From positions 661,245-725,244 of the forward strand of contig NZ_VEFR01000002.1 of assembly GCF_007679035.1 (NCBI RefSeq): 64,000 bases of DNA. The letters run 5' to 3'. This document shows positions 59,788 through 64,000 of this stretch, one piece after another. A program made the translations under genes and the position numbers. The notes beneath the pieces were generated by a model, which was not told the DNA's origin, ran no database searches, and was given only the letters and a program-made list of their open reading frames with translations. This DNA comes from Agrococcus jejuensis. GTDB taxonomy: Bacteria > Actinomycetota > Actinomycetes > Actinomycetales > Microbacteriaceae. Within the stretch, counting starts at the first letter, position 1, and every line of letters begins with the position of its first letter.

Positions 59788-60600
59788 AGGTGAGACCAGG
59801 AGGGACTGCGCGATGCGGCCGACGGGGCCGTGCTGGTCGTGCACGACCGCCTGGCTCAGGCCGATGCCCTGCGAGCCGATCGACGACTCCGCCTCGATGC
59901 CGGTCCACTCGCCCGTCGGGCGCTCGAAGAGGTGGATGGCGAGCTCGGTGTTGATGAACGTCCACGCTCGCGTGTCCAGACGTGCGCCGACGCCGTTCGC
60001 CGCATCGATCGGCAGGATCGCCCGCAGCGACGCGCTCGGCTCCTCTCCTGCGACGAAGGGCATTCGCAGCCGCGCCCACGCGACCGTCGGCGCACCGCGC
60101 TCGCCGAACGTCGACGCGAAGCGCCAGTCGAGCGAGCCGACGAAGCCCTCGAGCCACAACGGCGGCACCGGGGCGTCGTGCAGCGTGGGCGCGCCCTCGG
60201 GCGGCAGCGCGAACCGCTGCCCGGCGCGATGGGCGACGGATGCGGTGTCGGCCGTGCGCATCCGCCAGCCGCGCGCGCGTGCCGCTGGCCGCCAGGCGCC
60301 GCCGGGCCCGCGCTGCAGCACCTCCGCCTCCACGAGATCCGCCGAGCGGCCCGAGCGCACGACCTCGGCGTGCACGGCGACCTCCTCGACGCTCACGGGG
60401 CCGAGCAGCTCGACCGCGAGCCGCGTGAGCATCCACCCCTCGGCACCGGGTGCCTGCTCGCACGCCCGCCACAGCAGGCCCGCGACCGGGCCGCCGTGCT
60501 GGATGCCCGCGCTCCATGGGCTGCCGGTGTGCGCCGTCGGCTGCAGCACCTCCGCGCCGTCGTGGGTGCCCGCGGGGAGGAAGTAGGCGTCGTCGCTCAT
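59776..60600 (-). CDS. Thioesterase family protein (acyl-CoA thioesterase-like, double hotdog)
   Basis: A 274-residue protein of the TesB-like thioesterase superfamily: two hotdog domains with SPWSAGIQHGGPVAGLLWRACE, FVGSLDWRFASTFGE, and the C-terminal WTFINTELAIHLFERPTGEW and GSQGIGLSQAVVHDQHGPVGRIAQSLLV. Probably hydrolyses acyl-CoA thioesters; exact substrate unknown. The ATG at 60598-60600 was chosen, 7 bases after a CAGGAT box; an ATG three codons upstream (60609) is possible. Divergent from the VOC gene. Confidence 0.85.
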   Translation of the reverse strand: MSDDAYFLPAGTHDGAEVLQPTAHTGSPWSAGIQHGGPVAGLLWRACEQAPGAEGWMLTRLAVELLGPVSVEEVAVHAEVVRSGRSADLVEAEVLQRGPGGAWRPAARARGWRMRTADTASVAHRAGQRFALPPEGAPTLHDAPVPPLWLEGFVGSLDWRFASTFGERGAPTVAWARLRMPFVAGEEPSASLRAILPIDAANGVGARLDTRAWTFINTELAIHLFERPTGEWTGIEAESSIGSQGIGLSQAVVHDQHGPVGRIAQSLLVSPLQP

Positions 60601-60647
60601 CCGCTCCATCCTGGCGCTGCTCCCGCCGCGGGGCTACCGTCGCCGAC

Positions 60648-61100
60648 ATGGACATCCGCCTCGTCAACGTCGGCATCGCCGTGCGCGACCTCGACGCCGC
60701 CATCGCCTTCTTCACCGCCCTCGGCATGGTGCTGGAGGGTCGCGACGAGGTCAGCGGCGAGTGGGCGGACGTCGCCGTGGGCCTCGACGGCAACCACGCG
60801 CGCATCGCCGTCCTGCAGACGCCCGACGGGCAGGGCGCGCTCGAGCTGTTCGAGCCCATCCATCCCGTCGGCGTCGAGGTGGAGCCGGTGATGGCGAACA
60901 CCATCGGCATGCACCGCGTGGCGTTCCAGGTCGACGACCTCGACGCGGCCCTCGCGATCGCGGCGCATCACGGGGTCGAGCCGCTGCGCGGCGTGGCGCG
61001 CTACGAGGACGCGTACCTGCTCACGTACCTGCGCGGACCGAGCGGCATCCTCGTGATGCTCGCGCAGGATCTGCAGCGCAACCGGCTCCCGAGCGCCTAG
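60648..61100 (+). CDS. VOC family protein (glyoxalase/dioxygenase-like)
   Basis: A 150-residue VOC protein of two paired beta-alpha-beta-beta-beta units. It has RLVNVGIAVRDLDAAIAFFTALG, ELFEPIHP, MHRVAFQVDDLDAALAIA and YLRGPSGILVMLAQDL. No metal His at the first expected position; a His (MHRVAF) and a Glu (ELFE) remain. Reaction unknown. ATG 7 bases after TACCGT, no ribosome site: probably leaderless. Its stop overlaps the stop of the convergent NUDIX gene. Confidence 0.85.
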   Translation: MDIRLVNVGIAVRDLDAAIAFFTALGMVLEGRDEVSGEWADVAVGLDGNHARIAVLQTPDGQGALELFEPIHPVGVEVEPVMANTIGMHRVAFQVDDLDAALAIAAHHGVEPLRGVARYEDAYLLTYLRGPSGILVMLAQDLQRNRLPSA

Positions 61101-61672
61101 CCGACGCGGCCGAGATGCACGGCGACGTGCAGCATCGCCGCCATCGTCTCGGCGTCGGCGATCTCGCCGCGGCCGATCATCGCGAGCACCTCGCCGAACG
61201 GCACGCGCCGCACGCCGGCGATGCCCTCCTCGGCCTGCGACGCAGCCGTCGCCTCGACGTCGGCGGACACGGGGCGCAGCCCGCGCGCCAGGAAGACGTG
61301 CTCGGGCGCGTCGCAGATGCCGTTGAGCGACGCCATCGTGCCCACCTCGATCCACTCGTCGGCGGCGAGGCCCGTCTCCTCGGCGAGCTCGCGGCGGGCG
61401 GCGACGAGCGCGTCCTCGCCGTCGGTCGACCCCGCGGGCACCTCGGTCGACCAGCGGCCGGTCGTGTAGCGATAGAGGTCGACGAGCACGACCTCGTCGG
61501 CGTCGGTCATCGCCACGACGAACACCGCGGGGTTGGCGACCTCGACGACGCCGTAGATGCCCGTGCCGCCGTCGGGCCGCACGACCTCGTCCTCGCGCAG
61601 GCGCAGCCACCGGTTCGCGTACACCTCGCGCGTCGCGGTCGTCGTCCAGCCGGTCGGTCGCTCGTCGCTCAC
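61097..61672 (-). CDS. NUDIX hydrolase (ADP-ribose pyrophosphatase-like)
   Basis: A 191-residue NUDIX enzyme. The Nudix box reads GSTDGEDALVAARRELAEETGL with REL...EE...GL intact, and VEVANPAVFVVAMTDADEVVLVDLYRY and STEVPAG lie before it, as in ADP-ribose/GDP-mannose pyrophosphatases. It hydrolyses a nucleoside diphosphate linked to another moiety. The GTG start is 6 bases after CAGGAT, consistent with a leaderless transcript. Confidence 0.9.
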   Translation of the reverse strand: MSDERPTGWTTTATREVYANRWLRLREDEVVRPDGGTGIYGVVEVANPAVFVVAMTDADEVVLVDLYRYTTGRWSTEVPAGSTDGEDALVAARRELAEETGLAADEWIEVGTMASLNGICDAPEHVFLARGLRPVSADVEATAASQAEEGIAGVRRVPFGEVLAMIGRGEIADAETMAAMLHVAVHLGRVG

Positions 61673-61785
61673 GTGACCATCCTGCCCTCGCACGCCCTGG
61701 ACGGGTCGAGCGCAGCCGGCCGGCGTTCGTCGGCGTGCTCGTCGCGCGCACCGCCGGCTGACGCGGCCGGCCTCGTCGCGAGGCG

Positions 61786-62430
61786 TCAGGCGGCGTCGAC
61801 CGCCGCGACGCTCGCGAGGCTGCGGCGCATCGTCTCGGCGACGAGGTCGTCGAGCGTGCGCTGGTCGACATCGTCGGCGCCGCGCAGCATGGCGTCGGCC
61901 ACCATGGCGGCCCGCACGCACGATCGGCGAGCGCGCGCCTCGCTCACGCCCAGCGTGCCGAGCGCCGTCGCAGCGGGCGCAGTCGCCTCGATCCAGGCGG
62001 CGTCGACGGCGGCTGCGCCGAGCGGGTCGACGCGCTCGCCGATGCCGAGCGCCAGATACGACGGCTCGGCATCGCGCGAGGCGCGGATGGCCCAGACGAG
62101 CGCGCGGGCGACGGTCTCCTCGCCGGGAGGTGCGATGGCGAGCACCTCGACGAGGTGGCGGTGCACCCGGTTGCGCGCGCGGGCGCCGAGACCCTCGAGC
62201 AGCGCGGTGCGATCGGGGAAGTAGCGGTACACCGTGCCGATCGACACGTCGGCACGCGTGGCCACGTCGGAGGTCGTGAGCGCCTCGCGACCGCGCTCGG
62301 CGACCTCGAGGGCTGCAGCGTCGAGCAGCGCGTCGATGCGGCGCCCCGCGCGCGCCGTCGGGGCGTCGACGCGCACCTCCACGATGGGCGCGTGCTCACG
62401 CTGGACCGCGGACGCGGCACTGATGACCAT
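61786..62430 (-). CDS. TetR family transcriptional regulator
   Basis: A 214-residue TetR-type repressor. N-terminal helix-turn-helix at about 30-75: RRIDALLDAAALEVAERGREALTTSDVATRADVSIGTVYRYFPDRTALLE. The rest is a helical ligand-binding domain (GIGERVDPLGAAAVDAAW...). The N-terminus is longer than usual, so a later start is possible. A GTTATCATAACGG motif lies about 42-54 bases upstream, shared with the next TetR gene. Target genes unknown. Confidence 0.9.
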   Translation of the reverse strand: MVISAASAVQREHAPIVEVRVDAPTARAGRRIDALLDAAALEVAERGREALTTSDVATRADVSIGTVYRYFPDRTALLEGLGARARNRVHRHLVEVLAIAPPGEETVARALVWAIRASRDAEPSYLALGIGERVDPLGAAAVDAAWIEATAPAATALGTLGVSEARARRSCVRAAMVADAMLRGADDVDQRTLDDLVAETMRRSLASVAAVDAA

Positions 62431-62471
62431 GCTCGACTGCTCCTTTTAGTGACCTATCCTCACCTACGTAA

Positions 62472-62484
62472 GTTATCATAACGG
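62472..62484. promoter_or_regulatory. GTTATCATAACGG motif upstream of the first TetR gene
   Basis: GTTAT-C-ATAAC (62472-62482) is a perfect 5-1-5 inverted repeat, followed by GG. It lies between a TTGACC (62485-62490 on the minus strand) and a TAGGTG element, where a bound repressor would shut off transcription. The gap 62431-62538 contains nothing else I can name. Confidence 0.5.
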
Positions 62485-62538
62485 TCAAGATGCATTCGGG
62501 CACGTCGGGGGGAGGTGCGGTGCCGCGGCGCGACCCGC

Positions 62539-63132
62539 CTACGCCGCGTCGGGCCCGAGCAGGTGGGTCAGGATCGCCTCGATCGCGAGCTCCGCGGCCG
62601 CCGCCGCGGCATCCCGGTCGTCGGTGAGCACGAAGCCGAACTGGGTGCCGAAGAGCGCGTCGGCGAGCGCGCGGGCGCCCACCGACGCCCTCGCAGCCTC
62701 GAGACCCTGCGCCTCGAACCACCGCGCGAACTGCGACGCCCACGCCGCGTGGCTGTCGGCGATGCGCTGCCCCATGTCGGGATCGATGCGCTCGAGCGCG
62801 CCGGCCTCGAACTGCATCCGGACGCCCGCGGCGTACGGCGCCTGCAGCGTGAGCGGATAGCCGTCGCGCAGGAAGACGCGCAGCTCGGCACGCGTGAGCG
62901 TCGAGAGGTCCTGGTCGCCCAGCAGCTCGGCTCGGGCCCGGATCGTGCCCTCGAGGATCGCGTCGATGAGCTCGGCACGCGAGCCGAAGTGGTAGCTCAG
63001 CGAGTAGGTCGACAGCCCGAGCTCGCTCGCGAGGCCGCGGAAGGTCACGGAGCTCAACGTCGAGCCCTGCATCGCCTGCTGGATCTCGCCCAGCAGTCGC
63101 GGTCGGATCGTCGGATCCTGCGGTCGCCCCAT
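62539..63132 (-). CDS. TetR family transcriptional regulator
   Basis: A 197-residue TetR-type repressor with helix-turn-helix at about 10-55 (SVTFRGLASELGLSTYSLSYHFGSRAELIDAIL) and a helical C-terminal domain (MQFEAGALERIDPDMGQRIADSHAAW...). It has the conserved YxLSYHFGS recognition helix. A copy of the GTTAnCATAACGG motif lies 15-27 bases before the ATG. Regulated genes are not visible; it may be autoregulated or cross-regulated by its neighbour. Confidence 0.9.
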   Translation of the reverse strand: MGRPQDPTIRPRLLGEIQQAMQGSTLSSVTFRGLASELGLSTYSLSYHFGSRAELIDAILEGTIRARAELLGDQDLSTLTRAELRVFLRDGYPLTLQAPYAAGVRMQFEAGALERIDPDMGQRIADSHAAWASQFARWFEAQGLEAARASVGARALADALFGTQFGFVLTDDRDAAAAAAELAIEAILTHLLGPDAA

Positions 63133-63146
63133 CGTTCCCTCCTCAC

Positions 63147-63159
63147 CCGTTATGGTAAC
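63147..63159. promoter_or_regulatory. GTTACCATAACGG motif upstream of the second TetR gene
   Basis: On the minus strand GTTACCATAACGG (63159 to 63147) differs at one base from the motif at 62472-62484. It begins 15 bases before the ATG, next to a GGAGGG ribosome site. The shared sequence suggests that one TetR controls both genes. Confidence 0.5.
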
Positions 63160-63179
63160 CGGCGCGGGGTACAGGACGG

Positions 63180-64000
63180 CTACTTGAGCAGCCTCGACAG
63201 CACGCGGTCGGAGAGCGGCGTGCCGCCGGTCTGGCACGTCGCGCAGTACTGGAAGGTCGAGTCGGCGTACTCGACCTGCCTGACCGTGTCGCCGCAGACG
63301 GGGCACGCCTCGCCCGTGCGGCCGTGCACCCGCATGTCGGAGCGCTTCTCGGACTTCAGGCTCGATGCCGGCACGCCCGCGCGCGCCGCCACCGCCTGCT
63401 GCAGCGTCTCGCGCAGCGCGACGTAGAGACGATGCCGGTCGTCCGCGCCCATCGAGGCGGGATGGAACGGCGACATGCGCGCGACGTGCAGGATCTCGTC
63501 GGAGTAGGCGTTGCCGATGCCCGCGATGCGGCGCTGGCTGCGCAGCACGCCCTTGATCTGCGCTCGCCCGGCCTCGTCGAGCACGGCGCCGAACGCCGCC
63601 TCGGTGAAGTCGTCGGCCAGCGGATCGGGGCCGAGGGTCGCGATGTCGTGCACGTCGGTCGGCTCGCGCACGACGTGGATGGCGAGGCCCTTCTTCGTGC
63701 CCGCCTCGGTGAGGTCGAAGCCGGCGTCGTCGTCGAGCATGAGCTGCGCCGCGAGCGGCCCCTTGCCCATGCGCGGCCGCGTCTTGGGCGCCTCGTCGCG
63801 CCACCGCAGCCAGCCGGCGCGGGCGAGGTGGATGCACACGTGCAGGGTCGTCGGCGCGTCGCCGACCGTGGCGACGGCGAGGTCGAGCCACTTGCCGTGC
63901 CGCTCGACGCCCGTGATCGCGCCCCCGTCGAGCGCGCGCACGGGCGGATCGAACGTCTTGAGCGCCGAGATCGCGTACGTGTCGAGCCTGCGCACGCGTC
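63180..64000 (-). CDS. Fpg/Nei family DNA glycosylase (N-terminus cut by window edge)
   Basis: The frame is open to the window end and reads at least 273 residues; the N-terminal PE motif that holds the catalytic proline is outside. Visible are AISALKTFDPP, GVERHGKWLDLAV, GNAYSDEILHVARMSPFHP (the H2TH region) and a C-terminal zinc finger CPVCGDTVRQVEYADSTFQYCATCQ, with four cysteines. The protein removes oxidised bases and nicks DNA. The GTG at 63993-63995 is probably internal. The Lys-Ser-Glu-Lys-Arg stretch before the finger is basic. Confidence 0.9.
   Translation of the reverse strand, partial: RVRRLDTYAISALKTFDPPVRALDGGAITGVERHGKWLDLAVATVGDAPTTLHVCIHLARAGWLRWRDEAPKTRPRMGKGPLAAQLMLDDDAGFDLTEAGTKKGLAIHVVREPTDVHDIATLGPDPLADDFTEAAFGAVLDEAGRAQIKGVLRSQRRIAGIGNAYSDEILHVARMSPFHPASMGADDRHRLYVALRETLQQAVAARAGVPASSLKSEKRSDMRVHGRTGEACPVCGDTVRQVEYADSTFQYCATCQTGGTPLSDRVLSRLLK

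Noticed and set aside
1..64000. CRISPR arrays, insertion sequences, phage integration sites, rRNA and tRNA genes
   Set aside because: I looked for regular spaced repeats, transposase or integrase motifs, T-arm sequences and rRNA-like stretches and found none that hold up.

Overview
The window is about 64 kb of a very GC-rich, gene-dense chromosome. Codon positions are so GC-biased that nearly every gene carries long mirror reading frames on the other strand. The content points to a Gram-positive actinobacterium, most likely a member of the Microbacteriaceae (inference): short TANNNT boxes 6 to 7 bases before start codons, many GTG and TTG starts, a fused response-regulator/thioredoxin-reductase protein, an NhaA-DsbA fusion, an LPXTG-type cell-wall protein and a DHIPS-type secreted-toxin locus. 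I saw no rRNA, tRNA, CRISPR array, insertion sequence or phage integrase, so this looks like chromosomal backbone with one clear accessory island.

Layout. 1-11.3 kb: an MFS transporter, a GNAT enzyme, a pterin-dehydratase/VOC fusion, a cysteine-poor ribosomal protein set (L28, L33, S14), CorA, then a compact zinc operon (znuA-znuC-znuB-znuB-zur-map) with a good Zur box in front of znuA. 11.3-19.8 kb: one 2803-residue surface protein with DUF11-type and SdrD B-like repeats and an LPQTG anchor. 20-31 kb: the response-regulator/TrxR-like flavoprotein, a MalY-type C-S lyase, NhaA-DsbA, two tandem Ser/Thr kinases, an aldo/keto reductase, an NTF2-like protein and an RtcB RNA ligase preceded by 300 bp of hairpin-rich, gene-free DNA.

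31-47 kb: a split transketolase behind a promoter with tandem 10-bp repeats, a GH37 trehalase, a branched-chain 2-oxoacid dehydrogenase operon (aromatic aminotransferase, E1alpha, E1beta, E2), a WXG-like/alpha-beta hydrolase pair, a protein tyrosine phosphatase, a CGNR-type regulator, purB and a cache-domain protein. 47-52 kb: a GntR regulator divergent from a polyamine-type ABC transporter, with a perfect palindrome between them.

53.2-55.8 kb: the most interesting accessory locus, a five-gene toxin-immunity cassette. It has a stand-alone WXG100/CpnT-like N-terminal secretion domain, a separate protein with a nuclease-like DHIPS toxin domain, two related immunity candidates and an Imm1-like protein. 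55.9-64 kb: a 3-mercaptopyruvate sulfurtransferase, a lipoprotein, pdxT-pdxS, a thioesterase, VOC and NUDIX enzymes, two TetR regulators that share an upstream motif, and the 3' part of an Fpg/Nei glycosylase. A 57-bp structured repeat occurs in two intergenic gaps 30 kb apart.
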